NCBI GenBank assembly: GCA_045220475.1
Contig: JBGUVW010000053.1
Coordinates: 1 to 64,000 of the forward strand
DNA length: 64,000 bases
Source: Colenecus sp045220475
GTDB lineage: Bacteria > Bacteroidota > Bacteroidia > Bacteroidales > Bacteroidaceae
Direction of reading: 5' to 3'
Notes under the pieces: generated by a model
The model's input: only the letters and a program-made list of their open reading frames with translations
Told to the model about the DNA's origin: nothing
The model's database searches: none
Position numbers and translations under genes: made by a program
Part shown: positions 34,486 to 43,979 of the stretch, piece by piece
Numbering within the stretch: position 1 is the stretch's first letter
Layout: the number at the start of each line of letters is the position of its first letter

Positions 34486-37113
34486 TCACCAGTCCTGATC
34501 CAATATGTACGGAATGCCGGAAGATGTCATTCCCGCGGCCGATATATTGAAATGCCGGGTTATGGAGCTGTTATAGAACTCCACCTGCGCATTACCAATG
34601 CTGTCTGTTATCACGTTGGGATTCCAGTACAAGGTGCGGCGGTAATCCACATCACCCAAAACGGGACCGTTGGGATATTCCGGTGCATAGAACTCATACG
34701 GGCGTGAGTATCCGTCAACTGTGGTTACGCGCTTGTTGATATTGAATATCTCGGCTCTTGTACTCAGTTCATGCTCCTCTTTCATCATCACGTCTATCAG
34801 CAGAAGACGCTCCGACAAGGATCTGGTACCGGTGGAGTCACCCACCAGCACATCCTGCATGATAGACTGATATTGCGGGGTATTCCTTAAAAGCGGACAC
34901 TGGTCCAGTATATTTGACAGATACATGGGACGGTCAAATGCAATGATACTCCTTATGTCCTTTGTGTCAATCTCAGATGGATGTTCATACACTCCACCCG
35001 TATAACACTTGTGCGAGTCATGCATATAGAAGAACGGGGTAAATCCGTTAATCGTCCCTATATCACCGTCTTCATTCATAACCAGGAAATAGCCTTTCTC
35101 AAGCAGATAACCATACACATCTGTGGAATAGTCCCCTTTATCCAACTCTATCTCAACATCCTTTATGACGTCAAAAGACTTGAACGTAAAATAATCTATG
35201 TACATGCGGTCCTCCTCAATATCCACATCGGGAAGCAGCAATCCTGTATCCTCACCTATTATCATGGGCAGGCCGTCATCGGCCACCTGAGTATTCTTTT
35301 TTTGCTTGGAATTGATTCCTGTAAATACAAGTTCCTGCGGCTGGTAAGCACGGATGGCCGGTGTCATGGAACGGTCCAGCTTGATGCGTGCGCTGGGGCC
35401 AATCAGGCTTTTCCGGCCCGCATGTGCGTCTATGGAGAACTTGGCCTTGTCATAGAAATCAACGCCTATATCAAAACCGAAATACCCCGATGAATCTGTC
35501 TTGTAGTTATAAGTCTCGGTAAGACGCTTGTCCGTAGGCATAAGAGCCGCCAGCACCTCCACGCCCTCCAAGGGTTTCTTGCCCGATGAGTTCATTATCC
35601 AGCCGTTGAATGTCAGTGACTTCTCTACACGGAATTTCTCATTGAACTCTTTCTGTCCGGTAATGGTCTGCCAGTCATAACGCTCCCATCCTTGCACCAG
35701 CATCAGCAGGTCAAGGGCGGTGTCACGCTCGGGATCATCGGTATCAAAATACCATGATGGAGTCTCAATCATTCCTTTCAGGTCCGATGAGAGCAGCATT
35801 GATGTGCGCAGGTCATCCGTCAGGGCGTTACTCTGTCCACGTACGTCACGTACCGATAGGCAGAAACGGTCACGCAGGGGTTTTCCCATACCGTCCTTGA
35901 GGTTGAACTTAAGATTCACCTTATCAAACGGTGCATAGTTCTCCTTATCGGACTGTACCTCCAGCTGAGGTGTCCTCAATGACTGACTGCTGTTATACAC
36001 GGCACGGCTGGCATAAAGGGCTCCACCAGTATCAAATATGTTGATACGGCATACGCCCTCAGGGATACCTGCCATGGACCTTACCGTTACGCTCCTATCC
36101 TGCCCGGTCTCAATGGTGCAGAAATCAACTATCTCGCCGCGGCAGGTAAGAGCCATGCCTAAGGTCTTTCCAGCTATATCCGCAGAGCAGTCCAACCCTA
36201 TTGATATGCTGTCCTTTCCGGACTTGCTTACCGTAAGACTGACACCTTTCTGCTCCGGTTGCGGCAACGTGAATGAGTGTGTCTTTCCACCCACAGTCAA
36301 TGTAATGGTATTGCGACGGTTCATGGGGGTTATCACGAATGATCCCATGCCGTCATGTACTGTGTTGAAACTAATCCCTGTATCATCCAGCACGCCCTCT
36401 GCATCAATGCCGAAACCGGTATTGTCCGTAACCTTGAATGCCACACGACAGGGCTTACCCATGATGAGATGACCGCCTTCCGGGTAGAAAGTACAATTGA
36501 TTTTTGACAAAGTCTCAGTCTTGGGGCGCGGATCGGCCACCTCTGGCTTATACAGTTTTATGACCGGTTGCTCAGTATAATAATCACCTTCAGTCTTAGG
36601 ATCCTCATAAACGGCAAACACGCGTGAGAAAATGGCATCCTGACTAAAGTTAAGCATGTAATTGGTGTAGGCACGTACCTCATAGAATCCGCTGGGTACG
36701 CCTATCACTCCACGTTTCTCACGGGCCTGTGATGTAGCGCCGTCAACAAGGCTTATCACACCGTCGGCCTGGCCGCCCACCAACTTGAGTTTCTGCTGCT
36801 TGAGTACCACGCCCGTGGGAGATATCAGGTCCACGTAAAGGACTTTGCTCTGAGCACGCTGCAGTGTAGTTGCGTTTACCACATAGGCTTTGAACCAGAT
36901 AGCCTCACCGCTATAGTATGACGTGTTGTCAAACTGCAGGTAGACCTTCTCCTGAGGGAATATGCTGTTGAACTGGTGTATGTTGCCGGCAAACCGCATA
37001 AGCTCACTGGTAACAGTGGCAGACTCACTCGGATCCTGCCCGTCAAGATTCTCCGCACTTACAAAAGGAAAGGACAGGACTAATGTTAAGGTTAAAGTAA
37101 TCAGTTGTTTCAT
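34486..37113 (-). CDS. MG2/TonB-plug-like secreted protein, subgroup A copy 2
   Basis: Start set at MKQLITLTLT (37113), 875 residues, since this gives a signal peptide (to about VSAEN) and lies after a promoter at 37184-37215. Domain order is as in the gene at 31763, and the last ~50 residues are almost identical to that copy. Between GYLLEKGY and NKRVTTVDGYS the sequence differs strongly from the other copies (here with IGTINGFTPFFYMHDSHKC and a plug-like EIDTKDIRSIIAFDRP). It probably heads a two-gene transcript with the copy at 31763. Confidence 0.75.
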   Translation of the reverse strand: MKQLITLTLTLVLSFPFVSAENLDGQDPSESATVTSELMRFAGNIHQFNSIFPQEKVYLQFDNTSYYSGEAIWFKAYVVNATTLQRAQSKVLYVDLISPTGVVLKQQKLKLVGGQADGVISLVDGATSQAREKRGVIGVPSGFYEVRAYTNYMLNFSQDAIFSRVFAVYEDPKTEGDYYTEQPVIKLYKPEVADPRPKTETLSKINCTFYPEGGHLIMGKPCRVAFKVTDNTGFGIDAEGVLDDTGISFNTVHDGMGSFVITPMNRRNTITLTVGGKTHSFTLPQPEQKGVSLTVSKSGKDSISIGLDCSADIAGKTLGMALTCRGEIVDFCTIETGQDRSVTVRSMAGIPEGVCRINIFDTGGALYASRAVYNSSQSLRTPQLEVQSDKENYAPFDKVNLKFNLKDGMGKPLRDRFCLSVRDVRGQSNALTDDLRTSMLLSSDLKGMIETPSWYFDTDDPERDTALDLLMLVQGWERYDWQTITGQKEFNEKFRVEKSLTFNGWIMNSSGKKPLEGVEVLAALMPTDKRLTETYNYKTDSSGYFGFDIGVDFYDKAKFSIDAHAGRKSLIGPSARIKLDRSMTPAIRAYQPQELVFTGINSKQKKNTQVADDGLPMIIGEDTGLLLPDVDIEEDRMYIDYFTFKSFDVIKDVEIELDKGDYSTDVYGYLLEKGYFLVMNEDGDIGTINGFTPFFYMHDSHKCYTGGVYEHPSEIDTKDIRSIIAFDRPMYLSNILDQCPLLRNTPQYQSIMQDVLVGDSTGTRSLSERLLLIDVMMKEEHELSTRAEIFNINKRVTTVDGYSRPYEFYAPEYPNGPVLGDVDYRRTLYWNPNVITDSIGNAQVEFYNSSITRHFNISAAGMTSSGIPYILDQDW

Positions 37114-37183
37114 TGCAACAAAGGGTTCAATTATAGTTGGATTGGAGCATATCAGCAACTACCGTCCCTGACTGCTTCTTTTG

Positions 37184-37215
37184 CAAAGAAAAGAAAAATA
37201 ATTTTAATCAACAAA
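37184..37215 (-). promoter_or_regulatory. Promoter of MG2/plug-like copy 2, duplicated
   Basis: Minus strand TTTG (37212-37215), 20 nt, then TTTCTTTG (37184-37191), one change from the -7 consensus. The ~70 nt from here to the ATG are nearly the same as those at 43844-43922, so the promoter and leader were duplicated with the gene. Confidence 0.65.
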
Positions 37216-37259
37216 AAAAATATGTTCAGATTTTGACATAGTTCCTATTCTTTCAATCA

Positions 37260-39893
37260 TTACCAATCCTGATCCAGGATGTAGGGTATTCCGGAGGGGG
37301 TGATTCCGGCGGCCGATATGTTGAAATGCTCGGTTATGGAGTTGTTGTAGAACTCAACGCTGGCCTGACCTACGCTGTCTGTAATGACATTGGGGTTCCA
37401 ATATAGGGTGCGGCGGTAATCTACGTCACCTATAACAGGGCCATCTGGATACTCAGGCGCATAGAATGCATAGGGGCTGGTATAACCGTCAACGGTGGTT
37501 ATGCGTTTGTTTATCTTGAATCTGTCGTCACGAGTACTTAACTCCTCCTGCTCTTTGACCTGTACATCTATCAACAAATAGCGTTCTGTGGTAAGGCCGT
37601 CAAAATCAATATTCTGCATCGTCTTATTCAGATAATCCATATAGAGTGGACAACTATTATATATATCCTTCAGCCACATAGGGCGGTCATATATCATTAT
37701 ACTCTTAACATCTCTGGTATCTATCTCAAGTCTATCTATGTTAAGACGGCCGACAAATCTGCCAGTATACATATATTGTTTGGAGTCATGGACATAGAAG
37801 AAGGGGTAATAACCGTTTATATATACAGTGGGAGTATCCGACAAATTATATTCAAGTAATACATGATTTCCTTTTTCCATCAGGTATCCATACAAATCTG
37901 TTGAGTACTCACCCTTATCCAGCTCTACCTCCACATCCTTTACTACATCATAGGCGTTGAAGGCGTAGTAGTCGGTTAACACTCGTTCTTCCTCAATGTC
38001 TACGTCAGGCAGCAGTATGCCTTTGTCTACGTCTATTATGGTGGGATATTTGTCTTCTTCCTTCTTTCTCTTCTTGCCTTTGGCCGATGCGGGTCTCAGA
38101 CCGGTGAATACCAGTTCCTGGGGCTGGTAGGCACGGATGGCGGGGAACATGGAGCGGTCAAATACTATGCGGGCGCTGGGACCTATCAGGCGGTTGCGCT
38201 TGGCATGGGCGTCTATGGTGAAGCGGGCTTTGCCGTAGTACTCTACACCTATGTCAAACCCGAAATAACCGGATGTGTCAGTGGTGTAGGTGTAGGTTTC
38301 AAGCTGGCTTTTGTCGGTGGGGGTGAGGGCGGCCAGGACTTCTACGTCTTTTAAGGGTTTGCGACCGTTGGTGTTCATGATCCAGCCGTTTAGCGTGAGG
38401 GAGCGTTCTACGCGGTGGCGTTCTCGGTATTCTTTCTGGCCGGTGATGGTCTGCCAGTCGTAGCGTTCCCAGCCTTGTACCAGCATCAACAGGTCAAGGG
38501 CGGCGTCGCGGTCGGCGTCGTTGGTGTCAAAGTACCAGGAGGGGTTTTCTATGTATCCTTTAAGGTCAGATGAGAGGAGCAGTGATGTGCGTAGGTCGTC
38601 GGCGAGTATGTTGCCCTGGCCGCGGGTGTCACGTACGGAGAGGCAGAAGCGGTCACGGAAGGGGTTGCCTTGGCCGTCTCTGAGTTGGAACTTAAGGTTT
38701 ATCTTTTCAAAGGGGGCGTATTCTTTCTTGTCGGGGGTTACTTCTATCTTTGGGGTTTTGAGGGCTTGGCTGTGGTGGTACAGGGCGCGGCTGGCGTACA
38801 GGGTGCCGTTGGTGTCAAAGATGTTGATGCGGCAGACGCCTTCTGGGATGCCATCCATGCTGCGGGTGGTCTGGGTTCTGCCCTGTCCTGTTTCTATGGT
38901 GCAGAAGTCTACTATCTCGCCCCTGCAGGTGAGGGCCATGCCCAGGGTTTTGCCGGTCAGGCTTGGGGTGCTGTTGAGTTCTATTGTGATTTTGTCTTTG
39001 TTTCCCTGGGTTACGTTGAGGCTTATGCCTTCTTTCTCGGCGGCGGGGAGTGTGAAGGTGTGGTTCTTGCCGTCAAGGGTTAGGGTTATGCTGATGCGGC
39101 GGTCCCCAGGGGTGACAGAAAAGGAGCCCATGCCGTCATGCTGGGTGCTGACTTTGGTCTTGGTGCCGTCTATGGTGCCTTTGGCGTCTATGCCTAGGCC
39201 GGTGTCGTCGGTGACTTTGAAGGCTACGCGGTTGGGCTGTCCTTTTATCAGGTGGCCGCCTTCGGGGTAGAAGCTGCAGTTTATGCGGCGCAGTTTCTCG
39301 GGTTCGGGACGGGGTTCGGTCAGGTCGGTCTTATGGAGTTTGATTACGGGGGATTCTTCAAAGTAGTAGTCTTCCATCTTGGGGCGCTCATACACGGCGA
39401 ATACACGGGAGAATATGGTCTCGGGGTTGAAGTTGAGCATGTAATTGGTGTAGGCGCGTATCTCATAGAAGCCGCTGGGGTAGTTCATGGTGCCACGGAC
39501 TTCACGGGCCTGCGATGTGGAGCCGTCTACAAGGATGATGGTGCCGTCGGCCTGACCTCCTACTATCTTGAGTTTCTGTTGTTCCAGTATTACGCCGGTG
39601 GGTGATATGAAGTCTACGTAAAGTACTTTGCTTTCTGCGCGCTGCAGCGTGGAGGCGTTGACTACGAATGCTTTGTACCAGATGGTCTCACCTGTGTAGT
39701 ATGATGTATTGTCAAACTGCAGGTAGACTTTCTCCTGCGGGAATATGCTGTTGAACTGGTGGATGTTGCCGGCAAAACGGAGCAGCTCACCGGGGACATC
39801 GGAGTAAGATTCGTCCCTATCCCCCTCGGCATAGGCATTGGCAAACGGGAGGGTTAGCGTTAGGGTCAGTAAAGTAGTAATCAGGTGTCTCAT
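37260..39893 (-). CDS. MG2/TonB-plug-like secreted protein, subgroup A copy 3
   Basis: An 877-residue protein with signal peptide (MRHLITTLLTLTLTLPFANA) and the same order of domains as its neighbours. The plug-like segment reads PFFYVHDSKQY ... EIDTRDVKSIMIYDRP and is the least conserved part. The coding DNA from 38.0 to 39.8 kb is GC-rich with strong third-position bias, while the variable part near 37.5-37.9 kb is AT-richer. The 41-nt gap before it keeps only ~25 nt of the shared 5' leader, so it is probably co-transcribed with the genes at 39935 and 41223. Confidence 0.75.
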   Translation of the reverse strand: MRHLITTLLTLTLTLPFANAYAEGDRDESYSDVPGELLRFAGNIHQFNSIFPQEKVYLQFDNTSYYTGETIWYKAFVVNASTLQRAESKVLYVDFISPTGVILEQQKLKIVGGQADGTIILVDGSTSQAREVRGTMNYPSGFYEIRAYTNYMLNFNPETIFSRVFAVYERPKMEDYYFEESPVIKLHKTDLTEPRPEPEKLRRINCSFYPEGGHLIKGQPNRVAFKVTDDTGLGIDAKGTIDGTKTKVSTQHDGMGSFSVTPGDRRISITLTLDGKNHTFTLPAAEKEGISLNVTQGNKDKITIELNSTPSLTGKTLGMALTCRGEIVDFCTIETGQGRTQTTRSMDGIPEGVCRINIFDTNGTLYASRALYHHSQALKTPKIEVTPDKKEYAPFEKINLKFQLRDGQGNPFRDRFCLSVRDTRGQGNILADDLRTSLLLSSDLKGYIENPSWYFDTNDADRDAALDLLMLVQGWERYDWQTITGQKEYRERHRVERSLTLNGWIMNTNGRKPLKDVEVLAALTPTDKSQLETYTYTTDTSGYFGFDIGVEYYGKARFTIDAHAKRNRLIGPSARIVFDRSMFPAIRAYQPQELVFTGLRPASAKGKKRKKEEDKYPTIIDVDKGILLPDVDIEEERVLTDYYAFNAYDVVKDVEVELDKGEYSTDLYGYLMEKGNHVLLEYNLSDTPTVYINGYYPFFYVHDSKQYMYTGRFVGRLNIDRLEIDTRDVKSIMIYDRPMWLKDIYNSCPLYMDYLNKTMQNIDFDGLTTERYLLIDVQVKEQEELSTRDDRFKINKRITTVDGYTSPYAFYAPEYPDGPVIGDVDYRRTLYWNPNVITDSVGQASVEFYNNSITEHFNISAAGITPSGIPYILDQDW

Positions 39894-39934
39894 TGCAACA
39901 AAGGATTCAATTATAATTTTTTTGTTAGGAAGAA

Positions 39935-41158
39935 TTACCAGTCCTTATCCGGAATGCTGGGGACGTAATCAATTGGCAGGGAGGCTCCCACTCTTTTATT
40001 GGCCATATCGCCGCTGAATATTATGGCATTGTCCAGAACTGCCCCTTCTTTTAGGATGATACATGTATCCTGCTTAGGGGTGAATCCGGAGGCTGAATAG
40101 TCACCTGTAGGATCTACATCGTTCAGATTTAATGGAGATCCATCAGGTTTGTGATAATATCTGATACTGATACTCTTATTGTTCAGACCTTGAATCATCA
40201 TCATGTCATCATTAATTACAGTGGTGTAGCTGTTAAGGTCTATAGGACTGACTTGGGGTTTCAGGACTGTACTGGAGCTGTCTACGCTATCAAAAGAAGT
40301 TACTGACACGCCTTCAAACAGGAACAATACGTATCCGTTTTCTGCCAATCTGTTCTCATACAGAGACCTTAGAAAGTGCTGGCTCGAGTTGTAATATACC
40401 TCCAGGCGGTTTTCTTCAATGCTTTTAGCTTTTAATTTGCCTTTCTCATCTGCATATGACCTATAATAGAAATAACCCTGGATATCACTGCTCTCCCGTT
40501 TCTGGGCACCACTATTAAGAGTGCGATAACTGGTCTGTTCTACAGTAAATCTTTCCAGATCCAGATACAATTCATAACCCAGCAGAGGCAGATCAATTAT
40601 TAGGGGTTCACTGGCCCATGCATTGAATACTTGTGTCGAACCATCGGTCTTATGTTTAATACCGTCACGTCCTACCACCTCTATTGCGCCAGGTTCTGAT
40701 CTATAAAACATAAGGACATTCTCATTCTTTATCGTCGCATGTCGGCCCCACTTGTTATCACCCAGCAACATACGTTTAAAGTATTTCAGGTCCTCCTTAT
40801 TGATCTTTCCCGATATCTCAACCTCAGGGAGCTCATTGTTGGTCTTTAAACGGATTGTCAACTCTCCCGGATTCCCGGACAGATCAAGAGTCTGCGGCTC
40901 ATAGCCCACAAAACTGGCCACGATTGTTGATGGAAAAGCAATATCTCTCAACTCAAAATGGCCATCCCTATCAGTTATAGTACCATTGGTAGTCCCGTTT
41001 ACATATACAGTCGCATAAGGAAGCGACTCTCCCGTTTGACTGTCAAAAACTACACCTGATACTACATTCTGTCCAACCAGAGCAAGCGGTATAATAAGTA
41101 GAACCAGAGACAACAAACCTGCAAGGCAAAGTGTGTTATAGTCTTTGGTTGGAAACAT
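39935..41158 (-). CDS. Carboxypeptidase-regulatory-like domain protein inside the array
   Basis: A 407-residue secreted protein: hydrophobic leader (LCLAGLLSLVLLIIPLAL), then a CarboxypepD_reg-like domain (VVSGVVFDSQTGESLPYATV to FVGYEPQTLDL), ELPEVEISGK as found in TonB-receptor N-termini, and an unrecognised beta-rich remainder of ~280 residues. It ends PSIPDKDW, and all five MG2/plug-like paralogues also end in an Asp/Asn-Trp pair. The shared end and position suggest it works with them. It lies 64 nt after the copy at 41223 and 41 nt before the copy at 37260. Confidence 0.7.
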   Translation of the reverse strand: MFPTKDYNTLCLAGLLSLVLLIIPLALVGQNVVSGVVFDSQTGESLPYATVYVNGTTNGTITDRDGHFELRDIAFPSTIVASFVGYEPQTLDLSGNPGELTIRLKTNNELPEVEISGKINKEDLKYFKRMLLGDNKWGRHATIKNENVLMFYRSEPGAIEVVGRDGIKHKTDGSTQVFNAWASEPLIIDLPLLGYELYLDLERFTVEQTSYRTLNSGAQKRESSDIQGYFYYRSYADEKGKLKAKSIEENRLEVYYNSSQHFLRSLYENRLAENGYVLFLFEGVSVTSFDSVDSSSTVLKPQVSPIDLNSYTTVINDDMMMIQGLNNKSISIRYYHKPDGSPLNLNDVDPTGDYSASGFTPKQDTCIILKEGAVLDNAIIFSGDMANKRVGASLPIDYVPSIPDKDW

Positions 41159-41222
41159 AGGATAATTTCAATTAATTGGTTGGTTGTTTTGTATTGATAA
41201 TATGGTCTCTAACCCCAGATCA

Positions 41223-43844
41223 TCACCAATCTTTATCAATAATGAACGGGGTTCCGCCGGCTGTCAATCCGGCGCCGCTTATTACAAAGTTTTTGGAGTA
41301 GCTGTTGTTGTAGAACTCAACTCGGGCATTTCCATCTTTATCCGTTATCACGTTGGGGTTCCAGTACAGGGTGCGGCGGGCATCTATATCACCCTCCATA
41401 CCACCTGCAGGATATTGTGGAGCATAGAACTGTACAGGCTCGGAGTAACCTATCACCTTGGTCTTTCTCTGACTCAGATCACGGATTGCCTTGTATGACT
41501 GGAGTTCAGCTTCATCCTTGACTTGAACGTCTATAAGATATAACAACTCATAATCTGTATACCAATTTTCAATAGAATCAATCCTGTTGAATTCAATTAG
41601 TGGCATAAAACTGATCATATCAACCTCACGCATCGGTCTATCATATACAATTATGCTTTTAACGTCAATCATGTCAATAAGCCACGGCTTATCAAATGGT
41701 TTTTTCTCATGAATAATTCTCTGATTATCATGTATATAAAACTTTACCTCATGTCCCTGGATTTTATAACCGTCTCTATCATCAGGATGAAGTGGAACAC
41801 CTTTCTCTAACAGATAATCATACATAGGGGAACTGTACTCACCCATGTCCAGTTCCAACTCTGTATCCTCCTCTACATCCCATGAAACAAACTCGTCATA
41901 GTTCACACGGGTAAGCTCCTCATCTACATTTACTTCATCAAGTATTATACCCAGGTCTTTCTTTATGACTCTGGGCTGACCGCCATACATTACGGTCTGA
42001 TCCTGCGTTTGAATCATTGCATTACGGCGGCTGTTGTGGCTCAGGTCTATCTCTTCCTTGCTGAACATTCGGGACGCTGGCATATCGGCACGTTCAAAAC
42101 GTATTCTTATACTTGTAGGATGCTTTATCTTTCCGCTTTTACGTTCTCTTGTAAGACGAATTCCCATCTCGCCCTTTCCGTAGAAATCACTCAGGTTAAA
42201 TCCAAAATAACCGTTGGTATCGGTCTGAAACTTGAAGGATTCAAAACGGTTCTTGTTCTCATTAGGACGGAATGATGCTGATACCGTCATATTTTTAACC
42301 GGATCACGGCCAATGAAAGAAAGTACCCACCCGTTCATTGTTAGGCTGTCTTCTATCCTGTGACGCTCCACAAACTGGGTCTGCCCGGTCATGTATTTCC
42401 ATTCGTATCGCTCCCAGCCTTGTACCAGAGTGAGCAGGTTAAGAGCTTCACGATGCTCCTGATCATTGGACTCCAGATACCAGGCGGGCTCATGGATGTA
42501 ACCTCTCAGGTCTGATGACAGCAGCAGATTGGTCATGAGGTTATCGGTATGTCCGGTGCCGTAGTCTATATGGTCACGTACGGAGAGACAGAAACGGTCA
42601 TGCAAAGGGTTGCCGTTACGGTCTGTTATCTTAAAGTTAAGCACCTCCATACTGAAAGGCTGGCGCGACAGGCTGTCCAGTGAGAGTGTTACGGTGGGAC
42701 TTTGGAACTCTGCGTTGTTATGGAACAGGCTGCGTGATGAGAGTATCTTGCCTTCCTGGTTGTACAGGGTCAGGCGGCATACACCTATGGGCCATAGGGA
42801 ACTGTCAAGGGTAAGTTCCACACTGTCACGTGTGCCTGTCTCCTCAAAGTATATCAGTTCTCCACGGCAGGTTACGGCAATTGCTGTCTGCTCCCCTATT
42901 AGGTCGGGACTGCGCCGTATGCTTATGTCTACTGCGGTGTCTGATACCGATGATGCTATCATGGAGTAGCCACTCTTTATGGGTTTGGGCAGATTGTAAC
43001 TATAGCTCTTACCCTGTTGATCTATGAATTGTACCGTTTCACGGCCATCCGGAGTGATCATGAATGAGCCCATGCCGTCATGGAGAATGCGAGCGGTATC
43101 ATTGCTGCCGGTTACTATGTAGCCGTTTATTCCAAATGCGTCCGAACCGGTGGCTTTGAATGCTACGCGGCTGGGGAGTCCCTGTACCAAGTCACCTCCC
43201 TCGGGATAGAAACTGACGTTTACTTTCCTGAGTTTCTCATCATCGGCGGCGTCATCACGGTCTTCAATTTCAAATATCTTGTTTTCCTTTAATATTACAC
43301 ATGACTCATTATACTCGCCTTCCTGCTCAGGCTGGGTATAGACAGGTATTACACGCGAGAATATTGCCTCCTTGCTAAAGTCAAGCATGTTCTGGGTGTA
43401 GGCGCGGATCTCATAGAATCCGCTGGGATACTCTACCATACCGCGTTTCTCACGGGACTGACGGGTGCCTACGTCAATCAGTTTGAATGCGCCGTCACAC
43501 TGACCGCCTATTACCTTATGTTTCTGCTTTCTTAATACCTCTCCGTTTGGAGCTATCAGGTCTACATACAGGACTTTACTAGGAGCACGCTGTAATGTGG
43601 TTGCATGGGTCACAAAAGCCTTGAACCATATGGTCTCACCCTGAAAGTATGCCGTATTGTCAAACTCCAGATAGACTTTCTCCTGGGGGTATATGTCGTT
43701 GAACTGATGGATGTTACCAGCAAAACGCATAAGCGCGTTTGTAGGGTCAAGTGATTCATAGACTTTCTGTTTCTTAGGTTTGGCGGCATAAAGAAACGGA
43801 ACGGAAAGGACAATGCTCAGTAAAGTAGTAATCAGGCGTCTCAT
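41223..43844 (-). CDS. MG2/TonB-plug-like secreted protein, subgroup B copy 1
   Basis: Start set at MRRLITTLLS (43844), 873 residues, with a signal peptide ending near LYAAK and a promoter at 43915-43945. Same order of domains as subgroup A, but it groups with the gene at 58775: both have DNTAYFQGETIWFKAFVTHA, RAYTQNMLDFSKEAIFSRV and the end GGTPFIIDKDW type. The plug-like segment has MIDVKSIIVYDRP. It appears to be the first gene of the transcript 43844-37260. Confidence 0.75.
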   Translation of the reverse strand: MRRLITTLLSIVLSVPFLYAAKPKKQKVYESLDPTNALMRFAGNIHQFNDIYPQEKVYLEFDNTAYFQGETIWFKAFVTHATTLQRAPSKVLYVDLIAPNGEVLRKQKHKVIGGQCDGAFKLIDVGTRQSREKRGMVEYPSGFYEIRAYTQNMLDFSKEAIFSRVIPVYTQPEQEGEYNESCVILKENKIFEIEDRDDAADDEKLRKVNVSFYPEGGDLVQGLPSRVAFKATGSDAFGINGYIVTGSNDTARILHDGMGSFMITPDGRETVQFIDQQGKSYSYNLPKPIKSGYSMIASSVSDTAVDISIRRSPDLIGEQTAIAVTCRGELIYFEETGTRDSVELTLDSSLWPIGVCRLTLYNQEGKILSSRSLFHNNAEFQSPTVTLSLDSLSRQPFSMEVLNFKITDRNGNPLHDRFCLSVRDHIDYGTGHTDNLMTNLLLSSDLRGYIHEPAWYLESNDQEHREALNLLTLVQGWERYEWKYMTGQTQFVERHRIEDSLTMNGWVLSFIGRDPVKNMTVSASFRPNENKNRFESFKFQTDTNGYFGFNLSDFYGKGEMGIRLTRERKSGKIKHPTSIRIRFERADMPASRMFSKEEIDLSHNSRRNAMIQTQDQTVMYGGQPRVIKKDLGIILDEVNVDEELTRVNYDEFVSWDVEEDTELELDMGEYSSPMYDYLLEKGVPLHPDDRDGYKIQGHEVKFYIHDNQRIIHEKKPFDKPWLIDMIDVKSIIVYDRPMREVDMISFMPLIEFNRIDSIENWYTDYELLYLIDVQVKDEAELQSYKAIRDLSQRKTKVIGYSEPVQFYAPQYPAGGMEGDIDARRTLYWNPNVITDKDGNARVEFYNNSYSKNFVISGAGLTAGGTPFIIDKDW

Positions 43845-43914
43845 TGTAACAAAGGATTCAATTATAGTTGGATTGGAGCATATCAGCAACAAACGTCCCT
43901 GACTGCTCCTTTTG

Positions 43915-43945
43915 CAAAGAAACTAAAAAAACCGGATTCAACAAA
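43915..43945 (-). promoter_or_regulatory. Promoter of the MG2/plug-like array
   Basis: Minus strand TTTG (43942-43945), 19 nt, then TTTCTTTG (43915-43922), one change from TAnnTTTG. The same arrangement and flanking sequence occur at 37184-37215. Confidence 0.65.
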
Positions 43946-43979
43946 AACTATGTGTTCAAATGATTGTTATTTCATACCA

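Larger units (their letters stand above)
31763..43844 (-). repeat. Tandem array of four MG2/plug-like paralogues
   Basis: Genes at 31763, 34486, 37260 and 41223 encode the same domain order and share long stretches of near-identical DNA, for example the first ~120 codons and the last ~60 codons. The three left-hand copies form one subgroup; the copy at 41223 forms another with the gene at 58775. Pieces of a common 5' leader are kept in front of each copy. The array probably grew by unequal recombination and could still recombine. Confidence 0.85.

Noticed and set aside
38521..39605. Several plus-strand frames opposite the MG2/plug-like gene
   Set aside because: Antisense frames opened by strong third-position bias of the real gene; the predicted proteins are low complexity and unlike any family.
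31763..43844. Reading the array as true alpha-2-macroglobulins
   Set aside because: No thioester motif, no bait region, and length about half of bacterial macroglobulins; only single MG-like domains are similar.
31763..43844. Reading the array as TonB-dependent receptors
   Set aside because: Only a plug-like segment is present; there is no barrel, and the proteins end shortly after it.
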